Origin: Arthrospira sp. PCC 9108
GTDB taxonomy: Bacteria > Cyanobacteriota > Cyanobacteriia > Cyanobacteriales > Microcoleaceae
Reading direction: 5' to 3'
DNA: 64,000 bases
Assembly (NCBI GenBank): GCA_016745315.1
Contig: CP066886.1
Span: forward strand, 1 to 64,000
Both the position numbers and the translations under genes were made by a program. This document shows, one piece after another, positions 47,065 through 56,401 of this stretch. The notes under the pieces are model-generated. The model was not told where the DNA came from, made no database searches, and saw only the letters and a program-made list of their open reading frames with translations. Position 1 is the stretch's first letter. The number at the start of each line of letters is the position of its first letter.

Positions 47065-48435
47065 TTAATAATTATGGCGACAGGATTTTAAAAACCGTTG
47101 AGGGATGGTGGTCTGACTCCCCCAATGTAGGTGTAAATAGGAACAGTGAACATTAGGAAGGGGGTTCCAACCTTCGGGGTGAGTTTGTTGGAGGCTGTGA
47201 TAGCGAGAAATATCATAGATAGGGTTAGGGGGCTCTTCGGTGAGGTGGGAATGGTGAAATTGATGACCGCAGACGGTATCTCCTGGGGATAGTAGGGGTG
47301 TTTGTCGTAATACTTTCCCTTGATAATATCCTAGGGTGAGTCGTTTTTCCATAATAGCGGTAGTAGGAAGAATTCCGACCATTGACCAGGCTTGTTGATT
47401 AAAGTCGATAATTTGATCGCATAAATACATTAACCCCCCACATTCTGCATAAGTAGGAATACCGGACTTAATGAGCGATCGCACTTGTTGAATAGCGGGT
47501 TGATTTTGACTTAAAGACTCAGCGAATACTTCGGGAAAACCGCCACCAAAATACAGACCATCAACGGGTTCGGGAATGGTTTGAGTTAGGGGACTCCACC
47601 AGATTAATTCGGCTCCCAATTCTTGCAATAAATCGAGGTTATCAGCATAGTAAAAACTGAAAGCGACATCACGAGCGATCGCTATTTTCACAGGGGGGGT
47701 TTTAACGGGAATCTCTGGAGGTTCTGGGGTGACAGTTTCCGCCGCCAATAGGGGAAGTAGTTGAGACCAATCAAAACAATTAGCGGCTAATTCTGTAAGT
47801 CGGTTTAAGAGTATGTCAAGATTAGAAAGTTCTTGGGTGGGAACTAATCCCAAATGGCGGTCAGGAATGGTAATATTATCCTGGCGGCGCAGGACACCTA
47901 AAATGGGCAAATCCAGGGGTTTTAAGGCGGCTTTCAGTAAATCCAGATGGCGATCGCTTCCGACTCGGTTAAGGATGACACCTGCGAATTTTAGACGAGG
48001 ATTTATGGTACAATAACCATGGGCGATCGCCGCGACAGAACCGGATAATCTAGAGCAATCAATCACTAAAATAATCGGTAAATTCAAGGATTCAGCAATA
48101 TAAGCAGTTGAGGCAAAATCAGAGTTAAATTCTGTGGATTTCCACCCCCTAGGAATACCATCAAACAACCCCATAACTCCCTCAATAACTCCTAATTGAG
48201 AGCCACTAATATGGCGCTTAAAACAGGATGTAACATAATCTTCTGAAGTCAGAATCGGATCGAGATTTCGGCAGGGTTTTTGGGTAACATACTCATGAAA
48301 CATCGGGTCAATGTAATCAGGACCAACTTTGAAGGATTGCACATCAAAATTGTGATGTTTCAGATAAGCCAAAATACTGAGCGTGATTGTAGTTTTACCT
48401 ACGCCGCTACGTTCTCCCGCAATGATAACAGTCAT
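47065..48435 (-). CDS. cbiA: Cobyrinate a,c-diamide synthase
   Basis: 456 residues from ATG 48435. VIIAGERSGVGKTTITLSIL is the ATP-binding P-loop, FKVGPDYIDPMFH the substrate region, and PTYAECGGLMYLCDQI holds the catalytic Cys of the glutaminase half. The size fits CbiA/CobB, which amidates cobyrinate at two positions with glutamine in B12 (here probably pseudocobalamin) synthesis. It stands apart from other cobalamin genes, which is common in cyanobacteria. Confidence 0.92.
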   Translation of the reverse strand: MTVIIAGERSGVGKTTITLSILAYLKHHNFDVQSFKVGPDYIDPMFHEYVTQKPCRNLDPILTSEDYVTSCFKRHISGSQLGVIEGVMGLFDGIPRGWKSTEFNSDFASTAYIAESLNLPIILVIDCSRLSGSVAAIAHGYCTINPRLKFAGVILNRVGSDRHLDLLKAALKPLDLPILGVLRRQDNITIPDRHLGLVPTQELSNLDILLNRLTELAANCFDWSQLLPLLAAETVTPEPPEIPVKTPPVKIAIARDVAFSFYYADNLDLLQELGAELIWWSPLTQTIPEPVDGLYFGGGFPEVFAESLSQNQPAIQQVRSLIKSGIPTYAECGGLMYLCDQIIDFNQQAWSMVGILPTTAIMEKRLTLGYYQGKVLRQTPLLSPGDTVCGHQFHHSHLTEEPPNPIYDISRYHSLQQTHPEGWNPLPNVHCSYLHLHWGSQTTIPQRFLKSCRHNY

Positions 48436-48479
48436 GATAAATCCACCTATTTTGACCAGTTTTTAACCATTATTAACCA

Positions 48480-49061
48480 TTATAAATTACTCGGATTATC
48501 CGAGAAATTATCAACTTGTTGGAGCATAATTTGTTGTTCAAATAGATCGGGATATTCTTGGATCCAATTATCAACCAAAAAATAAAAGGAGATCCAGCAA
48601 CTCAGAACTACATGACTAAGAATCAATAACAGAAACGGCCACTAATTAAGGGGGGGACTTGGTCGCAGTTTAAATTTAGCATCGATCCCCTGGATTAAAA
48701 ACACAAAACAAGCGCAGATAATCGGCCAAACAGTTATGGCAAATGTGGGCAATTGTTGGGCAGTTTCCTGATAAATTAATACGGTAATTAAAGTTCCGGT
48801 AATCCAAGGACTTAGGGAAACACCACGAATTATAAAAGGATGTTGATTGGTGCGCCAGGAAATCCCAGCAGTTAGCAAAATCCAACTCAGGTTAGCTATA
48901 GAGTTACTGCGTTCAATGTTATCGGTCAGCAGGCTGGAAACCAACCAAGCCAATAGACCAACTATGACTACACTTTTCCAGTGATATAACTTAGGTGGCT
49001 TAACTGTATTTACCACAGAAGTGACATTTTTAACTAAGGGATGTTTCAGGGGATTATCCAT
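48480..49061 (-). pseudogene. FraD-like (DUF5357-type) membrane protein interrupted by a TAG
   Basis: The open frame is 139 residues from ATG 49061 to a TAG at 48642-48644. The same frame then continues for 53 codons to a TAA at 48480-48482, and that part looks coded: WPFLLLILSHVVLSCWISFY, then LVDNWIQEYPDLFEQQIMLQ. The first part, LYHWKSVVIVGLLAWLVSSL and SWILLTAGISWRTNQHPFII, fits the DUF5357/FraD pattern from memory. A single C-to-T change (CAG to TAG) would explain the break. It starts one base after fraC-like, so they share an operon. Confidence 0.5.
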
Positions 49062-49062
49062 A

Positions 49063-49581
49063 TTATGAAACCTCGTTAGCTTGTAGTACAGTTAAGGCTA
49101 TAATACACACATAACTAATAGTGTGTGCGCGGACAAGAGAGCGAATAATGATTTGAGTTTCCTGATTCATGGAAAAAATCAGAGGACTTTGAGATTTTTT
49201 TGGCTCAGGCTTATCTTTTTGCGGTGGGATTTCGCATAAAAATTTATACAAGGCAAATCCATTCATTTTAATGGCTAAATACAACAAAAAATAAACCATC
49301 GTAATGAGTAACAAGGTTAGGGAAAATTGGGGAGTTTCTCCGACCATTATATAGACGATAAAATCTTTATGAACAAAGCCAGGAATAACTGCCTTTATTA
49401 TAAAAAAACTCATAATTCCTATGATTTCGGCTAACAAATTAATGACGGCGGCATATTCGACACTTTTACGGGGGGAAAAATTCAGATAACCACTCAGAAG
49501 CCATGATTCAATGGTAATCACAATTAACAAACGACAAAATCGGGTGAGGATTGTCCGTATTCCAATGGTGACAGGTAGCAT
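49063..49581 (-). CDS. fraC: FraC-like filament integrity protein
   Basis: 172 residues from ATG 49581. Three hydrophobic segments are seen: LLIVITIESWLLSGYLNFSP, AAVINLLAEIIGIMSFFIIK and FSLTLLLITMVYFLLYLAIK. The IESW...SPRKSVEYAAVINLL pattern resembles FraC of Anabaena, which sits at cell-cell septa with FraD and keeps filaments together. It directly precedes a FraD-like gene, which supports the call. Assignment is from family memory, without alignment. Confidence 0.6.
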   Translation of the reverse strand: MLPVTIGIRTILTRFCRLLIVITIESWLLSGYLNFSPRKSVEYAAVINLLAEIIGIMSFFIIKAVIPGFVHKDFIVYIMVGETPQFSLTLLLITMVYFLLYLAIKMNGFALYKFLCEIPPQKDKPEPKKSQSPLIFSMNQETQIIIRSLVRAHTISYVCIIALTVLQANEVS

Positions 49582-49725
49582 GAAGCGTGGACTCCATTAA
49601 GATGATAGACTTAATCTATCATTAAGTTGGGAAATGATTAACATTTACTGTGCTAAGGTACACCGAAGTTATTTTCGTGATTGATAAGTCTAGCGATCGC
49701 CCTACTATGGGAAAGGGGAGTAATC

Positions 49726-50652
49726 ATGATATTGATGCCAGGAAAAAGCTACAGAGGTACACTTCCACCCCTGACAAGACACGAGGAAGAAGTTAGCGAT
49801 CGCCTACGACAAGACGTAGAAGCGATCGCTGGGGCGGGAGAACACAACTATATATATTATGATAATCTTCTTAAAACTGAGGCTTACCTGGAAAGTAGAC
49901 TAACCCAAGCTGGTTATACAGTCCAACGCCAAGAATATCTGATTGGCGATCGCCAATTTACCAATTTAGAGGTAGAAATACCAGGGGAAGCCCTGGGGGA
50001 AGAAATTATAGTGATTGGGGCTCACTATGATTCTGTGGTAGGATCTCCTGGGGCTAATGATAACGGATCAGGAGCGGCGGCGGTCTTAGCACTAGCCGAT
50101 TATTTCGCGCCAACCCATCCCCAAAAAACTCTAAGATTTGTGGAATTTGTGAATGAAGAACCGCCTTTTAGCTGGACTCCAGACATGGGAAGTTGGGTTT
50201 ATGCAAAGCGATCGCGAGAAAGAAATGAGAAAATAGTGGCGATGCTGAGTTTAGAAACAATGGGCTACTACTCGGACACTCCTGGAAGTCAAACCTACCC
50301 CCTGGGGCTATTAAATAATATTTACCCGATTACTGGAAACTTTATCGCATTTGTTGGTAACTTCGCGTCTGGGGGATTAGTCCGGCAAGTAGTTAAAGCA
50401 TTCCGTACCCATACGCTGTTTCCCTCAGAAGGCTCGATTTTACCTAATACGGTTCCGGGTGCGGGTTGGTCGGATCATTGGTCTTTCTGGCAGGAGGGTT
50501 ATCCGGGAATTATGGTCACGGATACGGCTATGTTTCGCTATCCCTACTATCACAGCCAGGAAGATACCCCAGCAATGGTTAACTATAACCACCTCGCTAG
50601 GGTAGTTTCTGGCTTGGAGGCAGTGATTATGAATCTGGCTAATATTGATTGA
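49726..50652 (+). CDS. M28-family peptidase
   Basis: 308 residues from ATG 49726, preceded by AAGGGGAG at the right distance; a TTG at 49681 is less likely. VIGAHYDSVVGSPGANDNGS carries the zinc ligands H and D and the catalytic D region, FVEFVNEEPPF the E-E pair, MLSLETMGYY another zinc ligand and AMFRYPYYHSQEDTP the last histidine. Such Zn-aminopeptidases trim N-terminal residues. There is no evident signal peptide, so it is probably cytosolic. It lies alone on the plus strand. Confidence 0.88.
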   Translation: MILMPGKSYRGTLPPLTRHEEEVSDRLRQDVEAIAGAGEHNYIYYDNLLKTEAYLESRLTQAGYTVQRQEYLIGDRQFTNLEVEIPGEALGEEIIVIGAHYDSVVGSPGANDNGSGAAAVLALADYFAPTHPQKTLRFVEFVNEEPPFSWTPDMGSWVYAKRSRERNEKIVAMLSLETMGYYSDTPGSQTYPLGLLNNIYPITGNFIAFVGNFASGGLVRQVVKAFRTHTLFPSEGSILPNTVPGAGWSDHWSFWQEGYPGIMVTDTAMFRYPYYHSQEDTPAMVNYNHLARVVSGLEAVIMNLANID

Positions 50653-50750
50653 TTCACCCCCCCTGCTAAGAGGTGGGAGTTAGGAGGATAAACTGTCGAG
50701 ATAGGAGCGATCGCACTCCAGAAATATCGAGTTGGACAGCAGCCAGAATA

Positions 50751-51886
50751 TCACCGACAGTGCGGGGATTTTCTACGATACTCATCAGCAGTTGAATTAG
50801 TTTCACAGGCTTTGAGAAACTCAAACTCATCATCTGATAATGTCACCAGGTGATAATTGCAATCAAATACTGTTTGACTCGGCCAACCATTCAAACAGTA
50901 GGTTAACTGAGGAATGGCAGCTAATAAAGCGCTATCATCAGACCAATTAGCCTTGGGTACAGGGGGACGAGCCAGGAAAAACTCATAATGGCTAACTTGG
51001 GGGTCTAATAACTCAATGAGGCGATATAGTTGGCGATCGCTTAAATTTTCCACCCTTTCGATAAGTTCGGGGGATTTACCAATCAGGCGATTAATATCCC
51101 AATACTCAGGATTAGAAAAACCGACAAATTCCAATTGAGAGCTATCAATCAACTCAAACAGAGTGTCAATGTTGTAGTCAATTTCTTGGGGATGGACATA
51201 CATATCAGCAAAACACTCATCTCGCTGATTTTCCAGAGCCCAACGTTCGGACTCATACAGGACTAGACGGTTATCTTCGGGTAAGGCTTCAAAAACTTTG
51301 CGCCCCACATTTACGCCGTCGTGATAATCGCCGCGTTTGTCCCCTTGTAGTAAGGCGATCGCCTGCTGCATAAGTCGCACTTCCCAGCGACCCAACTCAG
51401 CATAAACAAAAATATGTAATAATCCCCCGGGCGCTAATTTAGAAGCCAAGGCTTGGATACCCCGAATGGGGTCTGGTAGGTGATGGAGTACCCCCACACA
51501 GTTAATCAAATCAAACTCTCCCTCGAGTTGTCCCACATCATAGAGACTCATCTGTTTAAATTGAGGCTCTGGAGTTCCCCGAGTAGATATCCCGGAGCGC
51601 CGACAGCGTTCTTGAGCGGTAGCGATCGCTCCTGAACTCAAATCAATACCCAAAACCTCAGCCTCTGGGTTAAGCTGAATCAGATATTCCGTACTCGAAC
51701 CCGTCCCACAACCGGCATCCAAAATCCGAATTTTGGTTTTTTGGGGTTTTTGTCCCGTACAAAATCCATAGGCTGCTGACCAACACCAGCGCCAGTTATA
51801 ACCCGGTGGCGGTTCATTTAACAAAGGGTCGGGGGAAAAGGGTAAATATCGTAAAGCCGTTTGACAGCAGCGCTAATTTCTTCCAT
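50751..51886 (-). pseudogene. Class I SAM-dependent methyltransferase with a frameshift
   Basis: The N-terminus MEEISAAVKRLYDIYPFPP (ATG 51886) is in a frame that stops at 51818 (PFPPTLC*). The rest is in the next frame from about 51835: LLNEPPPGYNWRWCWSAAYG, ILDAGCGTGSSTEYLIQL (motif I), EVLGIDLSSGAIATAQERCR and FDLINCVGVLHHLPDP. One G added to the five-G run at 51831-51835 gives YPFPPDPLLNEPPP and one protein of about 378 residues, normal for this family. A shorter protein might start at the internal ATG 51824, losing the first 20 residues. Confidence 0.75.
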
Positions 51887-52276
51887 GATCAAAACCAACA
51901 GACAACAACCCAAGCAAGCAAGCGAACGTGCTTTTTCAGAATACCCTACAATCGCCCCCAGTAGACCATAAATCTCTAGGGTGTTGGTCATGTAACAAAA
52001 CTTATCGTTTTTTCTCAGATAAGTTCTGGTAAGTCTATACAATAGGTCTGGATACGCGATTTAATAAAATGCGAGGATTGCAGCCAAAAACATTTTAGCT
52101 GTAATTATCTGTAAAAAGATTAACCAGGTTAACAACTCAAGGAGCAATAGCCCCAGCCAGTTCAACTTGGCGGTGGAGTCTAAGTGATCCTTGAGCTTGG
52201 GTAGAATGACCTGTTATAGGGTGTATGTAATATGCCCGTAGTGTAATGACTGTGAATAGGGAGCGATAGAGATCGA

Positions 52277-55021
52277 ATGAGTGTTAAGGCAAGTGGTGGC
52301 AGCTCAGTTGCGCGTCCGCAACTTTACAAAACCGTCCCAGTTTCAACAATTTCTCAAGCCGAACAACAAGATCGCTACTTGGGGAAAACTGAACTTAGTG
52401 ATTTAGCAACTTACTTTAGTTCTGGGGCCAAACGTCTGGAGATCGCCCAAGTTCTCACCCAAAACGCAGAATTAATTGTGTCTAGGGCAGCTAACCGGAT
52501 TTTTACGGGAGGCTCCCCTTTGGCGTTTTTGGAAAGACCCGAAGAGCCAGAAATGGCTATGGCTGCGGCGGGTAGTGGGGATATGGAAGTCGCCGAAGGG
52601 ATGAAGCTGGGAACAATTTCCTATGTGGACAACCGGGGAGGTGGCTTCTTTGATGGTATAAAGTCCCTGTTCCAAGATTCAGGAACTGGCCCCGCAGTAT
52701 TCCTGCCGCCGGGGTTCCGTCCCATTAATGTCTCCCGCTATGGTCCGGGAAATATGACTAAATCCCTGCGGGATTTGAGCTGGTTCTTGCGTTATACCAC
52801 TTACGCGATCGTGGCGGGTGATCCTAATATCATCGCGGTTAACGTGCGTGGTTTGCGGGAAATTATCGAAAATGCCTGTTCTAGTGCGGCGACTTTGGTG
52901 GCCTTACAGGAAATGCGGCGATCGGCTCTGGGATATCTGCAAAATGACAAAGAAGGTCAGGAAATTGCCCTGCAATACTTCAATGTTCTGATTAGCGAAT
53001 TTGAAGGCGCAACCCCTTCTAACAAAGTCCGTCAAGGTCAGAGTGTTGATCAGCAAGGCTTGGAATTGCCTCAGATTTACTTTAATGCGGCTGAGGCTCG
53101 CCAGAAGTTTGTGATGAAGTCGGGTATGTCTTCATCAGAAAAACTAGATGTGGTGAAAGCTGCTTATAGGCAGGTGTTTGAGCGTGATATTACCCGCGCT
53201 TATAGCCAAGGAATTTCTGACCTGGAATCCAAGTTTAAAAATGGCGAAATTAGCACTAAGGAGTTTATCCGTCGTTTGGGTAAGTCTCCTCTGTATCGCC
53301 AGCAGTTCTACTCGCGGTTTGTCAACAGCCGGGTGGTGGAACTGGCGGCGCGTCACTTCTTGGGACGGGGTTTGAGTTCTCCAGAAGAGTTTAGCAAATA
53401 TTTTGCGATCGTCACTAAAGGCGGTTTGGCTGCTCTGGTGGATGCTATGGTTGATTCAACCGAGTATGCTGATTACTTTGGTGAAGAAACCGTGCCCTAT
53501 CTGCGGGGTCTGGGTACGGAAGCCCAAGAGTGCCGCAACTGGGGTCCTCAAATTGACCTGTTTAACTACAGTGCGCCTTTCCGTAAGGTTCCGCAGTTTG
53601 TTACTCTGTTTGGTGACTATAAACAGCCTCTGCGAGATCAGCACGTCTATGGTATTGGTAACGATCCTTTAGAAATTCAGTTTGGGGCGATTTTCCCGAA
53701 AGAAACCCGCTCTCCCCAAAATCGTCCGGCTCCCTTTGGTAAGGATACTCGCCGGATTCTAATTCACAATGGAGCCGGAATTGATAACCAATTGAGCAAC
53801 CCTGGCGCTCGTGGGAATGCTCCGGGTTCTCTCGGTCCCAAGGTGTTTAAGCTCGATCAACTTCCCGGTGGTTATATTTCGAGTAAATTTAGCAACAAGG
53901 GTGGGAACAGTGGCGCTAGTGTTAAGTTCTCTGAAAGTTCCACTCAGAAGGTGATCCGAGCGGCTTATTTGCAGGTGTTTGGTCGGGAACTCTATTCTGG
54001 TCAGCGCCAAACTGTGGCTGAGATTAAGCTGGAAAATGGGGATATCACGGTTCGGGAGTTTATCCGCATTCTGGCGAAGTCTGATGTGTTCCGCAATATG
54101 TATTGGACTTCCCTTTATGTTTGTAAGGCGATCGAATACATTCACCGCCGTCTGTTGGGACGACCCACCTATGGACGACAGGAAATGAATTCCTACTTTG
54201 ACCTTTGCTCTAAAAAGGGTTTCTATGCTCTGGTGGATGCCATTATTGATTCCGTTGAGTATAACGAAGCCTTTGGGGAAGATACTATTCCCTATGAGCG
54301 TTATCTGACTCCGGGTGGTCTGTCTCTGCGTTCTATGCGTGTGGGAACCCTGGCTGAGAAGATGACTATGGTTAAAGACGAACCTACTCCCAGGTTTGTG
54401 GAGTTGGGAACTCCTACTGACCAGATGAAAGGTGAACTGGAAATCGATAACCAGATTAAACAGGGAGTTAACAAGCGTCGCGAACAGTCTAAGGTGTTTA
54501 AACTCACCAATGTGACTGATAAGGTGGCGCTCCAAACTACAATTGGTGCTATCTATCGGCAGATTTTCGAGCGAGATATTGACCCCTATGTTACTAAGAA
54601 AGAGTTTACCGCTCTCGAAAGTAAACTTGGTAATGGCGAAATTACCGTTAAGGAGTTCGTCGAAGCCTTGGGAGCTTCTGCTTTGTATATCCGCGAGTTC
54701 TACACTCCCTATCCCAATACTAAGGTGATTGAGTTGGGAACTAAGCACTTCTTGGGTCGCGCTCCCCTTAATCAGGCGGAGATTCGCAAGTATAACCAAA
54801 TCTTGGCTTCTCAGGGTCTGAAGGCGTTTATTGGCGCAATGGTTAACAGCATGGAGTATGCTCAGGTGTTTGGCGAGGATACTGTTCCTTATCGGCGTTT
54901 CCCCACGCTTCCTGCTGCTAATTTCCCCAATACAGAGCTGCTTTACAACCAGTTGACCAAACAAAATGATGAACTGGTCGTTCCTAGTTTTGAGCCGGTT
55001 TTGGCTAACGATCGCAGCTAG
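52277..55021 (+). CDS. apcE: Phycobilisome core-membrane linker (ApcE, L-CM)
   Basis: 914 residues from ATG 52277. Residues 1-240 are the phycobiliprotein-like domain, split by the usual PB-loop (about 76-150); Cys201 (REIIENACSS) is the bilin attachment site. Three linker repeats follow at about 265-405, 555-700 and 745-880, each with a KAAYRQVFERDI-type motif (KLDVVKAAYRQVF; KVIRAAYLQVF; IGAIYRQIFERDI). Three repeats predict a tricylindrical core. ApcE anchors the phycobilisome to the thylakoid and is the terminal emitter. A 235-bp leader precedes it and a strong terminator follows. apcA/apcB are not next to it here. Confidence 0.98.
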   Translation: MSVKASGGSSVARPQLYKTVPVSTISQAEQQDRYLGKTELSDLATYFSSGAKRLEIAQVLTQNAELIVSRAANRIFTGGSPLAFLERPEEPEMAMAAAGSGDMEVAEGMKLGTISYVDNRGGGFFDGIKSLFQDSGTGPAVFLPPGFRPINVSRYGPGNMTKSLRDLSWFLRYTTYAIVAGDPNIIAVNVRGLREIIENACSSAATLVALQEMRRSALGYLQNDKEGQEIALQYFNVLISEFEGATPSNKVRQGQSVDQQGLELPQIYFNAAEARQKFVMKSGMSSSEKLDVVKAAYRQVFERDITRAYSQGISDLESKFKNGEISTKEFIRRLGKSPLYRQQFYSRFVNSRVVELAARHFLGRGLSSPEEFSKYFAIVTKGGLAALVDAMVDSTEYADYFGEETVPYLRGLGTEAQECRNWGPQIDLFNYSAPFRKVPQFVTLFGDYKQPLRDQHVYGIGNDPLEIQFGAIFPKETRSPQNRPAPFGKDTRRILIHNGAGIDNQLSNPGARGNAPGSLGPKVFKLDQLPGGYISSKFSNKGGNSGASVKFSESSTQKVIRAAYLQVFGRELYSGQRQTVAEIKLENGDITVREFIRILAKSDVFRNMYWTSLYVCKAIEYIHRRLLGRPTYGRQEMNSYFDLCSKKGFYALVDAIIDSVEYNEAFGEDTIPYERYLTPGGLSLRSMRVGTLAEKMTMVKDEPTPRFVELGTPTDQMKGELEIDNQIKQGVNKRREQSKVFKLTNVTDKVALQTTIGAIYRQIFERDIDPYVTKKEFTALESKLGNGEITVKEFVEALGASALYIREFYTPYPNTKVIELGTKHFLGRAPLNQAEIRKYNQILASQGLKAFIGAMVNSMEYAQVFGEDTVPYRRFPTLPAANFPNTELLYNQLTKQNDELVVPSFEPVLANDRS

Positions 55022-55054
55022 AGCTAATTTGAGCCTCTGTTAATTTTACCTAGG

Positions 55055-55089
55055 TTCCCCGTTCATAGGAGAGCGGGGATTTTTTTTGT
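55055..55089 (+). terminator. Rho-independent terminator of apcE
   Basis: TCCCCG at 55056-55061 pairs with CGGGGA at 55074-55079 around a short loop, followed by eight Ts. It lies 35 bp after the apcE stop codon and just before the end of the converging DedA gene. Confidence 0.85.
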
Positions 55090-55093
55090 ATCC

Positions 55094-55714
55094 CTAAATA
55101 TTTTTCGCCTGGCGAGACTCCCACCACATGGGAATCACAAACCAAGCCACCACCAATAACAGAGCAATGATCGCAAATTCACCCACCCAAGAAACTAATT
55201 GGGGTAAAGGGACAACCTGACCGACAAAATAGGCAAGGCTAACCATTACAGAAGCCCAGAGTATCGCCCCAGCACCATTACATAGAAAAAATTTCCAGTA
55301 TTTCATCCCAGCAATTCCGGCTAGGGGGCCGGCAAAAATTCGCAGGAGGGCCACAAATCTACCTAAAAAAACGGCCTTAGCTGCATTTTGGCTGAATTGG
55401 TCTTTGACTTCAATTAGTTGTTCTTCCTTGATGCGGAATAACTTACCCAATAAACACAAAAACGGCCAACCACCCCAGCGCCCTACCCAGTAACCGCAGT
55501 TATCCCCTAGGATGGCACCTGCGATCGCACAACCGAGAACCCACCAATAGTTAAGTTCTCCACTCCCGGCTAGGAATCCCCCCACCAGTGTGATAGTTTC
55601 TCCCGGTAGAGGAACCCCGGCATTTTCTAGGGCGATACCGCCGAAAACCGCCCAATAGCCATATTCATGGGCGATCGCCTTAATTGTTTCCAGTGATACA
55701 ACTTCAAAGGACAT
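55094..55714 (-). CDS. DedA family membrane protein
   Basis: 206 residues from ATG 55714. GGIALENAGVPLPGETITLV is the DedA glycine-rich/GxPxPGE motif; FLGRFVALLRIFAGPLAGIA is the F-x-GR-F...R-x-x-G-x-x-A-G motif. Five membrane segments, the last near LLLVVAWFVIPMWW. DedA proteins are thought to flip lipid carriers such as undecaprenyl phosphate, which fits a polysaccharide-rich neighbourhood. Confidence 0.9.
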   Translation of the reverse strand: MSFEVVSLETIKAIAHEYGYWAVFGGIALENAGVPLPGETITLVGGFLAGSGELNYWWVLGCAIAGAILGDNCGYWVGRWGGWPFLCLLGKLFRIKEEQLIEVKDQFSQNAAKAVFLGRFVALLRIFAGPLAGIAGMKYWKFFLCNGAGAILWASVMVSLAYFVGQVVPLPQLVSWVGEFAIIALLLVVAWFVIPMWWESRQAKNI

Positions 55715-55806
55715 TCAATGGTGTCTTCATATTTTTTTCGCAATTCTTTACAATAGTATAATATTTTTAGCTATATTGCATTCGATAACCGCCATAGCTG
55801 TGGTGG

Positions 55807-55983
55807 TTAATCTCGGGGGAACTCTCCCCTGGGTGTGGCAGGGGCGATCGCCAACACACATTTTTTGTTACCTACGACAACATATTTGGCACCTCGGTCA
55901 GATACCATGTAGTTGTCACCAGGGGAATCTTTCCTATAACTACCTCGTCTAAAGGCAAGTGTGGTAGGTTGACCAAAAACTTT
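55807..55983 (-). pseudogene. Possible small ORF without a start codon
   Basis: A stop-free minus-strand stretch reads FGQPTTLAFRRGSYRKDSP and YMVSDRGAKYVVVGNKKC to a TAA at 55807. An ATG at 55995 is in frame but is followed after two codons by TGA. The only start in the open part is ATG 55908 (33 residues). The composition looks coding, but no family is recognised. It may be a decayed gene or chance. Confidence 0.3.
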
Positions 55984-56015
55984 TCAAAAATTCATTAGAC
56001 ATAGGAGAAATAGTC

Positions 56016-56351
56016 ATGAGTGCTAACAAACCCTGGATCATTCGGCCTCAGAATAAATTAGATTCCCAAGGTTCAGAAGAACTGAAAAAACAGTTTTTGT
56101 CAATCACTTATGAACCACCCAGACTTTGGATCATAGATATGAGCCATGTAGAATTTATCGATAGTTCTGGTTTGGGGGCTTTAGTGGTGGCTCAAAAAAC
56201 AGCTAAAAAATTGGGTTGTCGTTTAGTGGTTTGCCACCTGGGGGATGTGGCTAAGATGGTATTGGAAATTACCCAACTAGATAGGGTGTTTGAAATTGTG
56301 GATAACATCGATGAAATTTCCGCCAATCCTCAAACTTTGCTTTCTGCATAA
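56016..56351 (+). CDS. STAS-domain protein (anti-sigma factor antagonist type)
   Basis: 111 residues from ATG 56016, preceded by TAGGAG. LWIIDMSHVEFIDSSGLGAL is the STAS core with the phosphorylatable serine (IDSSGLG); ALVVAQKTAKKLGCRLVV and VFEIVDNIDEI finish the fold. Such proteins switch anti-sigma kinases by serine phosphorylation. No anti-sigma kinase is next to it. Confidence 0.9.
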   Translation: MSANKPWIIRPQNKLDSQGSEELKKQFLSITYEPPRLWIIDMSHVEFIDSSGLGALVVAQKTAKKLGCRLVVCHLGDVAKMVLEITQLDRVFEIVDNIDEISANPQTLLSA

Positions 56352-56401
56352 ATCCCACTGCCTTTCTGGTAAAATCAATGTCGTCGCTTGAGGAGTTAAC
56401 T

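Noticed and set aside
53759..54964. 401-codon minus-strand frame opposite apcE
   Set aside because: A shadow of a strongly coded gene; composition (Leu/Ser/His-rich) and lack of a start signal argue against it.
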